Translations under genes and position numbers: made by a program
Notes under the pieces: generated by a model
What the model was told of the DNA's origin: nothing
What the model saw: the letters and a program-made list of their open reading frames with translations, nothing else
The model's database searches: none
Part shown: piece by piece, positions 14,178 through 24,026 of the stretch
Layout of the letters: each line of letters begins with the position of its first letter
How positions within the stretch are numbered: the stretch's first letter is position 1
Assembly (NCBI GenBank): GCA_963620035.1
Contig: CAVEXN010000028.1
Location: forward strand, 1-30,137
Length of the DNA: 30,137 nucleotides
Direction of reading: 5' to 3'
Source of the DNA: F23-D06 sp963620035
GTDB taxonomy: Bacteria > Bacteroidota > Bacteroidia > Bacteroidales > WCHB1-69

Positions 14178-14975
14178 ATGAAAAAACTTGTAATTGCGCT
14201 TGCATTGGCACTGTCAGTCTCGCTCTGCACCGCACAGCGTTTCGTAGGATACGTGGCCGCCGGCGCCAACTTTTCGCAAATCGAGGGCGATGATGTTCAC
14301 GGCTTCTACAAAGTCGGCGTGAATGCCGGCCCCGGTGTCATGCTCCCCCTCAACCGCAAGCAGACTTGGACCGTGTCGGCAGAACTGCTCTATGTGCAGA
14401 AAGGTTCGTTTGCCTCTTTCAACAAGAAGCCATTCGACACAACCATCTATGCACCGACGATGTACGAAGACATCGACAGAAGTGTCCCTTTCAACGGCAA
14501 AGTAAAGTGCAAGATGGCGCTCGACTATATACAGGTGCCCGTCATGTTCCGTTATGAAGACATGCGCTCGGGGTGCTTCATCGGCGCCGGTTTCTCATGG
14601 AGCCGTCTGGTGAGGGCCAAGGAAATCTACAACGGCTTCACCCGCACCACATCGCTGACAACCGGCACGTTCAAGACCAACGACTGGTCGGTGCTGGCCG
14701 AGGCGGGTGTCCGACTGTACAAGAACCTAACCCTCAATGTGCGTTGGGAATACTCGATAGTGCCGATACGCACGATGGTTTTCCAGACCGGCAGAAGCAA
14801 AAGCGACGGCACCTTCGAGATTACGGAGACACGCACCAACAAACTCCACAACCACGTGCTCTCTTGCCGCCTGGTCTATTTCATCAACGAGAAATTCACC
14901 CGCAACACGAAAGTCAAAAACGACGGCACGATGATCGGCACCAGGTGGGTCAGAGACATTCCGAAATACGACTAA
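14178..14975 (+). CDS. PorT-like outer-membrane beta-barrel protein
   Basis: 265 residues from the ATG at 14178. An earlier in-frame ATG (14139) lies inside the rpsA terminator and is not credible. A signal peptide MKKLVIALALALSVSLCTAQ (1-20) is followed by alternating polar/hydrophobic strands starting FVGYVAAGANFSQIEGDD (22-39). The pattern VGVNAGPGVMLPL and WTVSAELLYVQKGSF is typical of the porT/OmpA-like eight-stranded barrel family of Bacteroidetes. The function of individual members is usually unknown. The gene is followed after 15 bp by a lipoprotein gene, probably in the same operon. Confidence 0.82.
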   Translation: MKKLVIALALALSVSLCTAQRFVGYVAAGANFSQIEGDDVHGFYKVGVNAGPGVMLPLNRKQTWTVSAELLYVQKGSFASFNKKPFDTTIYAPTMYEDIDRSVPFNGKVKCKMALDYIQVPVMFRYEDMRSGCFIGAGFSWSRLVRAKEIYNGFTRTTSLTTGTFKTNDWSVLAEAGVRLYKNLTLNVRWEYSIVPIRTMVFQTGRSKSDGTFEITETRTNKLHNHVLSCRLVYFINEKFTRNTKVKNDGTMIGTRWVRDIPKYD

Positions 14976-14990
14976 CCGCAACAACGAAAA

Positions 14991-16079
14991 ATGAAAATGA
15001 GAATTCATCACAGAACCATCCTGACCGCCGCATATCTGACATTGCTGGCTACGCTTTTTGCAGGATGCGACGACAAAATAGACCTGACCGCCGAGTACGA
15101 AGACATCACCGTTTCATACGGAATGATGAACAAAAGCGACTCCATACACTACTTCAAAATCTACCGGGGCTTCATCACAGACGAGAACGCATACACAGAG
15201 GCAAGCAACTGGGACAACATTTACTATCCCGTTGACTCTCTGGAAGTGAGGATGGAAGTGCGCAACGGGAACGGCACATTGGTACGCAGTGTCGTACTGG
15301 ACACCACAACGACCATAGCGAAAGAACAAGGATATTTCGCCTCCCCGAAGCAACTGCTCTATTGCTATAAAGACTCGCTCTTGGACGAAGACAGCAAGTA
15401 CCGCCTCGTCATAAAGCGAGTAAACGGCGGCAAGGAGATTTATGCCGAGACTACCGTGGTCGGCGATTTCTCATTCCGCTACCCGATGCAGAACTGGAAC
15501 ATGACACTCGAAACCTACACGCCGATCAAGTTCAAGGCGGCCGCCAATGCCGGCATTTATGACCTGTACCTCACTTTTTATTATATCGAAGTGAACAAGA
15601 AAAGCGGCGAAGTGGCGCACAAGTCTATCTCCAGGAAACTGAACCCGGTCTTTATCCGCTCCTCGGGCACTGAAGAAGTTTCCTACACCGGATTTACGCC
15701 GATATCGTTCTATACCATTGTAGCGCAGTCCATTGCTCCAAATGAAGAGGTAGTCCGCTATATTGACGGTTTCTCCTGCATTCAGCTCACGGCGTGGGCA
15801 GCCAACGAAATCTTCGCCAACTACTATGACATTTCAAACCCCACCAGCAGTATCGTGCAAAGCCGGGGCTCATACACAAACTTTGTATCCTCAGGCAAGG
15901 ATGACGCATACGGTTTTCTGGCTTCTCGAAACAGTTGCCGACGAACGTTTATCTGGAGTTCGGCCATCGACCACAACGAAGACACGCTGGTGTCTGGCAA
16001 AAGGACTGCCGGACTTCAGTTCCGTTATTACCGCGAATACTTGAACAACCACGCCTCCGACACGCTCTCAAACAGATAA
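14991..16079 (+). CDS. Secreted lipoprotein of a Bacteroidetes DUF family (DUF4249-like)
   Basis: 362 residues. A lipoprotein signal peptide ends in LFAGC (Cys26) followed by DD, which in Bacteroidetes does not by itself prove surface display. The mature part is beta-rich, opening with IDLTAEYEDITVSYGMMNKSD and continuing with SLEVRMEVRNGNG and YRLVIKRVNGGKEIYAETTV. This looks like the carboxypeptidase-regulatory/DUF4249-type lipoproteins that go with outer-membrane proteins. I do not recognise the family firmly. Start alternatives are the first ATG (14991) or Met3 (14997). It probably works with the barrel protein encoded 15 bp upstream. Confidence 0.75.
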   Translation: MKMRIHHRTILTAAYLTLLATLFAGCDDKIDLTAEYEDITVSYGMMNKSDSIHYFKIYRGFITDENAYTEASNWDNIYYPVDSLEVRMEVRNGNGTLVRSVVLDTTTTIAKEQGYFASPKQLLYCYKDSLLDEDSKYRLVIKRVNGGKEIYAETTVVGDFSFRYPMQNWNMTLETYTPIKFKAAANAGIYDLYLTFYYIEVNKKSGEVAHKSISRKLNPVFIRSSGTEEVSYTGFTPISFYTIVAQSIAPNEEVVRYIDGFSCIQLTAWAANEIFANYYDISNPTSSIVQSRGSYTNFVSSGKDDAYGFLASRNSCRRTFIWSSAIDHNEDTLVSGKRTAGLQFRYYREYLNNHASDTLSNR

Positions 16080-16105
16080 TCACCAAACAGAAGCCCGGTC
16101 TTCTC

Positions 16106-16137
16106 TCTGCGTCTGTTTCAGGAATGAGAAACGCAGA
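16106..16137. terminator. Possible bidirectional hairpin between convergent genes
   Basis: TCTGCGT (16106-16112) and ACGCAGA (16131-16137) pair, with a partly paired TTTC/GAGAA interior. The hairpin lies between the lipoprotein stop and the hexosaminidase stop, which face each other. T-runs are short, so the call is weak. Confidence 0.4.
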
Positions 16138-16140
16138 TTT

Positions 16141-17757
16141 CTATTGCCGGCAGTTAATGCCTTTCTTTTTCAAGAGTTTTTGGTGATATTGCACACGCCT
16201 TGAAAAATCATTCCAATCTTTCTTCTCCCGTGGGCTCCAAACACATTCGGAGAGGGCACACAAGCGTGGAAACAGTTGGTATTCCGCCTGTTCAGGCGTG
16301 TTGATGTATTCCGTCCACAAATTGCATTGTCCGCCGAGGATATGTTTTGTCTGCGCTTCGGTCAAACCTTTCGTTTCAGGGTCAAACCGGTAGGCCTTCT
16401 CCAAGTTCACAAGACCGGACATGGCCAACGGTTCTTTATCGGGCGTGTCCTGATAAAAGTTGAAATAGCAATAGTCGGCGGGGCAGAATATGACATCATT
16501 GCCGTGAATCAAGGCCGTTTTCCCTACGGAAGTATCCTGCCAACACATAATGGTACACTTGCTGGTCATATCATCCGACACGACATCATCCCACACTATC
16601 GTTTTCTTTCCCAACTGTTTGAGATAGCTTTCCATCTCGTTCATCATCCACTGCTGCAGTCCGAACTCCCCGTCAAGTCCTTTTTCGGCAATCCTGAGTT
16701 GGCATTTGGGGCAGTTCTGCCAGTTGTCAGACATGGCCTCGTCTCCGCCAATGTGGACATACCGGCCGGGGAAAAGATCGGACACCTCTTTCAGCACATC
16801 CTTGTAAAACCTGAGCACGTCATCATTGCCGGCGCACACGATGGCTTTAGGCGGCCAGTAGGGGCCAACCGCCACCATATAGGGATAGTCGTCGCAGGCA
16901 AGCTGCGGATATGAGGCCAGAACGGCGCTGCAGTGTCCCGGGAGTTCAATTTCAGGGATAATCTCCACATTTCTGGCGGCGGCATAGTCCACAATATCCC
17001 GCACCTGCTCCTTGGTATAAAAGCCGCCGTAAGTCATGGGCTCATCAGGTCTGGGCGGATTGGAAGTGCTCCACTCATTGCGTTGCGGACGCCAAGCGCC
17101 TATCTCCGTCAGTTTCGGGTACTTGTCAATCCGTATGCGCCATCCGTGGTCGTCCGTCAGATGCCAATGCAGACGGTTTATCTTATAGGAAGAAATCATG
17201 TTGATGTACTTTTTGACGAAATCAACGGTGAAGAAATGCCGCGACACGTCGAGATGCGTTCCTCGATAGGCGAACCGCGGATAGTCTGTAATCCTACAAC
17301 AGGGTATCCGGTATGTTTCGTTGTCTGCCAGCAAATCCGGAGCGGTCATCTGCAGCAGAGTGCAAAAAGCATAATAAAGCCCGGCCGTTGTATTGGCAGT
17401 GGCCGTGACTCGGCCTTTCTTCACCACAATTCCGTACCCTTCGTCGCCCAGCCTTTCGTCTCTTTTATCATTGACAGAGAACAGAATGCAATTGCGGCGG
17501 CGTACGGTCATGTCGCCCATGTTAGGCTTGGTCCCGAAAAAGCCGCGGTAGGTGTCGTTGATAAGCGACGTTAAGCCCGGCGACTGCAGCGCCAACTCGT
17601 CAAAGCAGAGGTACGTCTCACGGTCAATAGTGAAGCATCCGTTTTTTGCAACATATTCAACCGGCTGCGGAATTATGGTGACAGGCATCTTCTTGCCGCA
17701 ACCTGCCAGCATAAGCGTGCAAGCCAGCAAAACAAGGGGTAATGATTTTTGTTTCAT
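16141..17757 (-). CDS. Beta-N-acetylhexosaminidase lipoprotein, GH20
   Basis: 538 residues. A lipobox LAGC gives Cys20. An N-terminal GH20b domain (about 26-150) is followed by the TIM-barrel catalytic domain beginning YRGTHLDVSRHFF. Landmarks are NRLHWHLTDDHGWRI, IPEIELPGHCSA and the catalytic pair in YVHIGGDEA (Asp-Glu about 338-339), where the Asp orients the substrate N-acetyl group and the Glu is the acid. The WDDV block completes the site. The enzyme releases terminal beta-linked GlcNAc or GalNAc from host glycans in the periplasm or at the surface. It complements the GH29 fucosidase encoded elsewhere in the window. The gene is monocistronic, with a promoter box at 17786-17793. Confidence 0.95.
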   Translation of the reverse strand: MKQKSLPLVLLACTLMLAGCGKKMPVTIIPQPVEYVAKNGCFTIDRETYLCFDELALQSPGLTSLINDTYRGFFGTKPNMGDMTVRRRNCILFSVNDKRDERLGDEGYGIVVKKGRVTATANTTAGLYYAFCTLLQMTAPDLLADNETYRIPCCRITDYPRFAYRGTHLDVSRHFFTVDFVKKYINMISSYKINRLHWHLTDDHGWRIRIDKYPKLTEIGAWRPQRNEWSTSNPPRPDEPMTYGGFYTKEQVRDIVDYAAARNVEIIPEIELPGHCSAVLASYPQLACDDYPYMVAVGPYWPPKAIVCAGNDDVLRFYKDVLKEVSDLFPGRYVHIGGDEAMSDNWQNCPKCQLRIAEKGLDGEFGLQQWMMNEMESYLKQLGKKTIVWDDVVSDDMTSKCTIMCWQDTSVGKTALIHGNDVIFCPADYCYFNFYQDTPDKEPLAMSGLVNLEKAYRFDPETKGLTEAQTKHILGGQCNLWTEYINTPEQAEYQLFPRLCALSECVWSPREKKDWNDFSRRVQYHQKLLKKKGINCRQ

Positions 17758-17785
17758 CTCTACAACATTATATTAAAAATGATGG

Positions 17786-17793
17786 CGAAGATA
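17786..17793 (-). promoter_or_regulatory. -7-like box TATCTTCG for the GH20 gene
   Basis: Minus-strand TATCTTCG has one mismatch to TAnnTTTG and lies about 28 bp before the GH20 start, in an otherwise AT-rich gap. Confidence 0.5.
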
Positions 17794-17874
17794 CAAAAAA
17801 ACAGAATATCAGTTATTCAAAATCGACGGTTGATAAAATGAGGTGGAGAATTCAAAAGACAAGGGGTTTATAGG

Positions 17875-17882
17875 TACTTTTG
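17875..17882 (+). promoter_or_regulatory. -7 box TACTTTTG for the vWA protein gene
   Basis: An exact TAnnTTTG match followed by GCAT, 74 bp before the start codon. A -33 TTTG is not evident. The leader of about 65 nt holds nothing recognisable. Confidence 0.6.
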
Positions 17883-17956
17883 CATATCATTAGCAAAAAT
17901 GTCGGATCATCACAATATTTGCTGAGATTTTATAGTTTGACAAAAAACAAGCAATT

Positions 17957-19633
17957 ATGAAAAAGTTACTTTGTCTAATGGCTGCGGCGTTTCTGTCTGT
18001 TGCGGCATCTGCGCAGGCAGACCATGCCAAATACTACATTGAGGGGGACTTCAACATCACGAGAGGCAGCCAAAACCAGTTTGTCTATACCTTGAGCAAC
18101 GTCACTTCGCGCGGCATCACGTTCGATTCTGCCAAGACGATTATAGGGCAGGTTGAGGGTGACGAGTCCATATCGTTCACCTTTGAGAAAGCCAACACAG
18201 ACTATCCCGGCGGATTCGGCGAGGGGCTGAAGTTCTGGAAGTGGCAGTCGGACGGCAAGGACTACAGCTGGCAGCGCGACAGCGAGGTGAAAGACGCCCG
18301 GCAGAACTTCAAGTCGGACGGGCTGATGGTGGTGATGCTGATCCTCGACTGCAGCACTTCGCTCGGGGAGGCCAACTTTGCCAAACTGCAGAATGCCGCC
18401 GTCAAGTTCATCGACATCCTTTACAACGCCTCCCCTAACGGCAACGTGCGGTTGGGCATTATGGGATTCAACACAATGAAAAACACAGACAAGATGATAC
18501 TTGACATCCAGCCGCTTACCGCCCAGACACGCAACGAGATGCTGGACTTCATCCATGGGCTCACCCTCTACAACAACACTTCGCTCTATTATGCCATGCA
18601 CAAAGGCTCCGACCTGATCGGCACTTACGTTTCCTCGTTGGACCAGGAAGACCGCGAGAAATACGATTATTCCTGTATGGTTTCATTCACCGACGGCTAT
18701 GACAACCACTCCGCCGACGAACGCATCGGCATCCCCGACAAAGGTCTCGACAACCCCTATTTCCAATACGTGCGAGACAATGTGGTGAACAAGCTGGTTG
18801 GCGGCAAGGAACTCAAGAGCTACATCATCGCAATCAAGGGCAACGACGTGTCGGAGGACAACAAATTATATAAGGCAGTGTTCAAAGGACTCGCCTCCGA
18901 AGAACCGTTCTTGCTGTCAGACTTCAGCCAACTTGAGAGCCAGTTTGAGACCATGGCGCAGGAACTGATGAAACGCTGGCAGAACCTCACCTGCTACGTG
19001 CCCGCCGCCTACAAGGGAAAAGTACGCTGGACCCTGGGCGACGCCAAAGAGGTAAAGGCAAAGACCAAAGAGCCCGAAGCGGAAAGTGTGCCGACAAACG
19101 GGAGGACCGTATGGGGCGTCAACGCCAATGCCAACTTTGAAATCGCCACTAAGAAATCCGTATTCTACCCGGGCCTGGGCATCGGCTTCGACTTTTCCAT
19201 TCCGTTGGACAAGATCGCCGCCGGCGGTTTTGCAGGACTTAAATACGACATTGGCGGTCCTTTCCATATCACGTTCGGCCCTCAAATGGTGGTTGCCAAA
19301 AACTACAACAAAGAGTCGCAAAAGAACTTCATAGCCGGACTGGCCTTAGACCTGCGGTGCAACACGACAACATTGCCCGGCAAGAAAAACAAGGAAGAAT
19401 ACAAATGGAAAAAAGACAATTTCGGTGCCGGTGTCATGTTCCGCTTAGGCATGACCTTCCCGAAACGCGTTTACGGGACGGTTGATTTCAGCGTCGGCGG
19501 ATTCTCCTCGCAACTTGGAGGACCGGTACAGGGCGAACCTTCAACGACAGACCCGTCTGGCAACCCTGAAATTGTCAAAAGCCCAACCCGAGCCTATTAC
19601 AACTTCGCCGTCACCATCGGCTATCGTTTTTAA
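17957..19633 (+). CDS. Secreted von Willebrand factor A domain protein with beta-barrel-like C-terminus
   Basis: 558 residues. A signal peptide (MKKLLCLMAAAFLSVAASAQ, 1-20) leads to a short beta-rich segment, then a vWA domain at about 122-340. The metal-ion site is intact: D131-S133-S135 in LILDCSTSLG, Thr208 in LYNNTSL and Asp246 in SFTDGYDN. A linker (about 365-385, rich in K/E/P) leads to a segment of alternating strands (386-558) with glycine/aromatic patterning. It ends in the sequence AVTIGYRF with a C-terminal Phe, as in outer-membrane barrels inserted by BAM. I infer a periplasmic or surface vWA domain tethered to an outer-membrane barrel. The family and ligand are unknown to me. The gene stands alone, convergent with hemW. 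Confidence 0.8.
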   Translation: MKKLLCLMAAAFLSVAASAQADHAKYYIEGDFNITRGSQNQFVYTLSNVTSRGITFDSAKTIIGQVEGDESISFTFEKANTDYPGGFGEGLKFWKWQSDGKDYSWQRDSEVKDARQNFKSDGLMVVMLILDCSTSLGEANFAKLQNAAVKFIDILYNASPNGNVRLGIMGFNTMKNTDKMILDIQPLTAQTRNEMLDFIHGLTLYNNTSLYYAMHKGSDLIGTYVSSLDQEDREKYDYSCMVSFTDGYDNHSADERIGIPDKGLDNPYFQYVRDNVVNKLVGGKELKSYIIAIKGNDVSEDNKLYKAVFKGLASEEPFLLSDFSQLESQFETMAQELMKRWQNLTCYVPAAYKGKVRWTLGDAKEVKAKTKEPEAESVPTNGRTVWGVNANANFEIATKKSVFYPGLGIGFDFSIPLDKIAAGGFAGLKYDIGGPFHITFGPQMVVAKNYNKESQKNFIAGLALDLRCNTTTLPGKKNKEEYKWKKDNFGAGVMFRLGMTFPKRVYGTVDFSVGGFSSQLGGPVQGEPSTTDPSGNPEIVKSPTRAYYNFAVTIGYRF

Positions 19634-19644
19634 GCACGTTCCGT

Positions 19645-20769
19645 TCATACAAAAAGGTCGGCAGCAATGCCGTCCGCGAACCACAGGCCGGCATCCGTCA
19701 ACCGGAGCCGGTTTTCTTTTTTCTCGAAATAACGGGCCGGGTAATGATTGCCGAAACGGTCTGACAGCCTGTTCTTGCGAGTCGTTCCGAACCTTTTTCC
19801 CACCTCGTCAAGGTCAATGCCCTGACAAGTGCGCAGACGCAAGAGCACCGTCTCATTGAAAAGGTCATCTTCGGTCAGCGTTTCCCGTTCCTCACAATCG
19901 ATGCCGGCTTCCATGTTTTTCAAATAGCGTGCGAGGTTTGCGGGATTCCACTGGCGGCTACTACCGTCAAAGGAGTGGGCGGCAGAGCCGAGGCCTATGT
20001 ATGGGATGTGCTTCCAATAAGAGGAGTTGTGTTTTGACTCAAATGTAGGGTGGGCAAAGTTTGAGACCTCGTAATGGTTCATTGGCGTGCCGGCGAGTGT
20101 CTGCAACAACACCTCATACTGGCGTGCGGCCAAGTCATCGTCAACGGGGGCGTGGCGGCGGTTGCGGATACGGCGGTAAAGTATCGAGTTCTCTTCCGGT
20201 GTGAGTGCGTAACATGACAAATGATGTACGGGCAACGACAAAGCCTTTTCAATGTCAGAGACCCAATGGAGGTCATTGCGTTCAGAGACGCCATAGATAA
20301 GGTCAACGGAAATGTTGCCGAATCCGGCGGCGGCGGCATTGTTCACCGCCGCCGCCGCCTCTGCCGCCGTGTGCCGCCGCCCCATAAAATGCAGCGCCTC
20401 ATCGCAAAACGACTGCACGCCGATGCTCAACCTGTTGATGCCCAGCATCCTCAGATCTTTGCAATACTGCGGAGACAGCTGTTCGGGGTTCGCCTCAAGT
20501 GTAATCTCCGCCTCCGCAGAGAGTGGAAAAAAAAACGCAATGCTGTTTAAGACATCATCCAATTCATTGACATCCAGCAAACTCGGGGTACCGCCCCCAA
20601 AATAGAGCGTATCATACGAAATGTCTGACAGATAGTCTTTACGCAACTGCATTTCCATTTTCAAGGCGTTCAGATAGGCAGAACGACTTCCGGACATACT
20701 GACGGAATAGAAGCCGCAATAGATGCATTTTGACTTGCAGAAAGGAATATGGAGATAGATGCCCGCCAT
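19645..20769 (-). CDS. hemW: HemW-type radical SAM protein (heme chaperone; formerly coproporphyrinogen oxidase-like)
   Basis: 374 residues from the ATG at 20769. The frame is open 21 codons further, but MAGIYLHIPFCKSKCIYCGF is the standard start of the family. The radical SAM cluster ligands are C11, C15 and C18, followed by F20. HemW proteins have CxxxCxYCxF without the extra Cys of true HemN. Also visible are YFGGGTPSLL (56-65), EANPEQ and the HemW C-terminal domain from about 285. The protein is thought to insert heme into respiratory enzymes, not to oxidise coproporphyrinogen. An alanine-rich stretch coded by GCC/GCG repeats (20325-20382) and a run of nine A (20527-20535) lie inside the gene. 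The stop is 11 bp from that of the convergent vWA gene. Confidence 0.93.
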   Translation of the reverse strand: MAGIYLHIPFCKSKCIYCGFYSVSMSGSRSAYLNALKMEMQLRKDYLSDISYDTLYFGGGTPSLLDVNELDDVLNSIAFFFPLSAEAEITLEANPEQLSPQYCKDLRMLGINRLSIGVQSFCDEALHFMGRRHTAAEAAAAVNNAAAAGFGNISVDLIYGVSERNDLHWVSDIEKALSLPVHHLSCYALTPEENSILYRRIRNRRHAPVDDDLAARQYEVLLQTLAGTPMNHYEVSNFAHPTFESKHNSSYWKHIPYIGLGSAAHSFDGSSRQWNPANLARYLKNMEAGIDCEERETLTEDDLFNETVLLRLRTCQGIDLDEVGKRFGTTRKNRLSDRFGNHYPARYFEKKENRLRLTDAGLWFADGIAADLFV

Positions 20770-20815
20770 GCCATTTGGTATTCGGCGGCAAAAATAGACT
20801 TTTCCTTGAAAATGA

Positions 20816-20823
20816 TATCTTTG
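20816..20823 (+). promoter_or_regulatory. -7 box TATCTTTG for the thioredoxin-like gene
   Basis: An exact TAnnTTTG match followed by CACC, 27 bp before the start codon, in the 81-bp gap between the divergent hemW and thioredoxin-like genes. Confidence 0.68.
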
Positions 20824-20850
20824 CACCGTCAAACCGAAAAGTTCTGAAAG

Positions 20851-21342
20851 ATGAAAAAATGCAGCATACTCCTTTTGTTGGCAAGCCTAATGTTTGTCAC
20901 AGCAGTGAACGGACAAACGGACGCTCCGCAATCGATTTATGATGAAACGGCAGATGCCATGGCGGCAATAAAGCAGGCTGCGGCACAGGCAAAAAGCCAA
21001 AACAAGTACGTATTCTGCCAAGTGGGCGGAAACTGGTGTCCGTGGTGTCTCCGGTTTGCCGACTTTGCCCAAAAGGACACTGCCGTGGCAAAGGTGTTGC
21101 ACGACAATTTCGTTTACATACACGTCAACTGGTCGCGAGCCAACAAGAATCCGGAGGCGATGCGCTATTTGGGCAACCCTGCCCGTTTCGGATTTCCGGT
21201 ATTTGTGATACTTGACGAAAAAGGGAAGCCCATACACATCCAGAACTCGTCATACCTTGAAAAGGACAAGGGCTACGACACGCAGAAAGTGGTCGGTTTT
21301 CTGCTCAACTGGACACCCCAGGCCGTCAACACGCTGAAGTGA
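20851..21342 (+). CDS. Exported thioredoxin-fold protein with CPWC motif
   Basis: 163 residues. A signal peptide (1-22, ILLLLASLMFVTAVNG) precedes a thioredoxin_7/DUF255-like fold. The core strand YVFCQVGGNWCPWCLRF (53-69) carries the redox pair CPWC (63-66). The cis-Pro region is FGFPVFVIL. Such periplasmic proteins act as disulfide reductases or oxidases for exported proteins. Whether this one reduces or oxidises cannot be read from the motif. The single-domain length is typical. It has its own promoter and ends just before a 46-bp palindrome. Confidence 0.85.
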   Translation: MKKCSILLLLASLMFVTAVNGQTDAPQSIYDETADAMAAIKQAAAQAKSQNKYVFCQVGGNWCPWCLRFADFAQKDTAVAKVLHDNFVYIHVNWSRANKNPEAMRYLGNPARFGFPVFVILDEKGKPIHIQNSSYLEKDKGYDTQKVVGFLLNWTPQAVNTLK

Positions 21343-21349
21343 CCGGATA

Positions 21350-21395
21350 CAGAGAGGAGGGCAAGGGAACCATGGTTCCCTTGCCCTCCTCTCTG
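21350..21395. terminator. 46-bp perfect palindrome, probable bidirectional terminator
   Basis: Each base from 21350 to 21372 pairs with its mirror from 21395 to 21373, giving 23 bp without mismatch or spacer. The centre is CCATGG and the outer arm starts CAGAGAGGAGGGCAAGGG. It lies between the convergent thioredoxin-like and pyrophosphatase genes, 8 bp and 15 bp from their stops. As RNA it would fold into a very stable hairpin in either direction. No T-run follows, so it may act partly as an RNA 3'-end stabiliser. Confidence 0.8.
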
Positions 21396-21410
21396 TTATG
21401 TATCGACTTA

Positions 21411-23618
<2,208 letters not shown>

Positions 23619-23697
23619 AAAACGATTATTAAATAATGATTAATTGTTTGAATTTCAAGTATATTCGTATTTCATCACGCTTATTGCAGAGAAAAAG

Positions 23698-23705
23698 CAA
23701 AGATA
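23698..23705 (-). promoter_or_regulatory. -7 box TATCTTTG for the pyrophosphatase gene
   Basis: Minus-strand TATCTTTG (exact TAnnTTTG) lies 79 bp before the start codon. No other box was seen in the gap. Confidence 0.55.
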
Positions 23706-23723
23706 TGAAAATATTATAGACTT

Positions 23724-23755
23724 CAGACTTCAGATGCGTTACGCATGTTGTTCCA
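23724..23755 (+). repeat. Dispersed motif copy centred on GCGTTACGC
   Basis: GACTTCAGATGCGTTACGC, then ATG and TTGTTCC. The core ATGCG-TTA-CGCAT is palindromic. The copy aligns with those at 11789-11820, 29990-30020 and 30087-30120, all on the same strand and all intergenic. Confidence 0.5.
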
Positions 23756-23809
23756 TCATTCATCTTCAATCATAAGTCTTACATCAGCCGGAGGCTTGTG
23801 CGTGGGACG

Positions 23810-23836
23810 AAAAAAGAGACGCTTGAAAGCAGTCTC
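23810..23836 (-). terminator. Intrinsic terminator after tRNA-Leu
   Basis: On the minus strand GAGAC-T-GCTT pairs with AAGC-GTCTC (one bulged T, short loop) and is followed by six T. It lies 12 bp past the tRNA 3' end. Confidence 0.8.
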
Positions 23837-23848
23837 CTCGTTTTGCGG

Positions 23849-23932
23849 TGCCCAGGACAAGAGTCGAACTTGCACGGGATTATTCCCACTACCCCCTCAA
23901 AGTAGCGTGTCTACCAATTCCACCACCTGGGC
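23849..23932 (-). tRNA. tRNA-Leu (GAG)
   Basis: 84 nt without an encoded CCA, including the long variable arm of a class II tRNA. The acceptor stem is GCCCAGG/CCTGGGC with discriminator A. The anticodon loop TTGAGGG gives anticodon GAG, reading CUC and CUU. The T loop is TTCGACT. The D-arm segment AATTGGTAGACAC is as in other bacterial tRNA-Leu. It has its own promoter box at 23947-23954. Confidence 0.95.
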
Positions 23933-23946
23933 TTGTTTTGCGGTTG

Positions 23947-23954
23947 CAAAAATA
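23947..23954 (-). promoter_or_regulatory. -7 box TATTTTTG for tRNA-Leu
   Basis: Minus-strand exact TAnnTTTG match followed by GCAA, 14 bp before the tRNA 5' end. This is the same spacing as at tRNA-fMet. It is divergent from the promoter at 23998-24005. Confidence 0.65.
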
Positions 23955-23997
23955 CACTTTTTTTGATATTCGCCAAATAAAAATCAAAAAAAAATTG

Positions 23998-24005
23998 TAC
24001 CTTTG
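23998..24005 (+). promoter_or_regulatory. -7 box TACCTTTG for the starch-synthase-like / DUF4270 / glmS run
   Basis: An exact TAnnTTTG match followed by CACC, 21 bp before the first start codon. The upstream DNA is A/T-only, with no clear -33 TTTG. Confidence 0.65.
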
Positions 24006-24026
24006 CACCACTTGAAATTTAACGAC

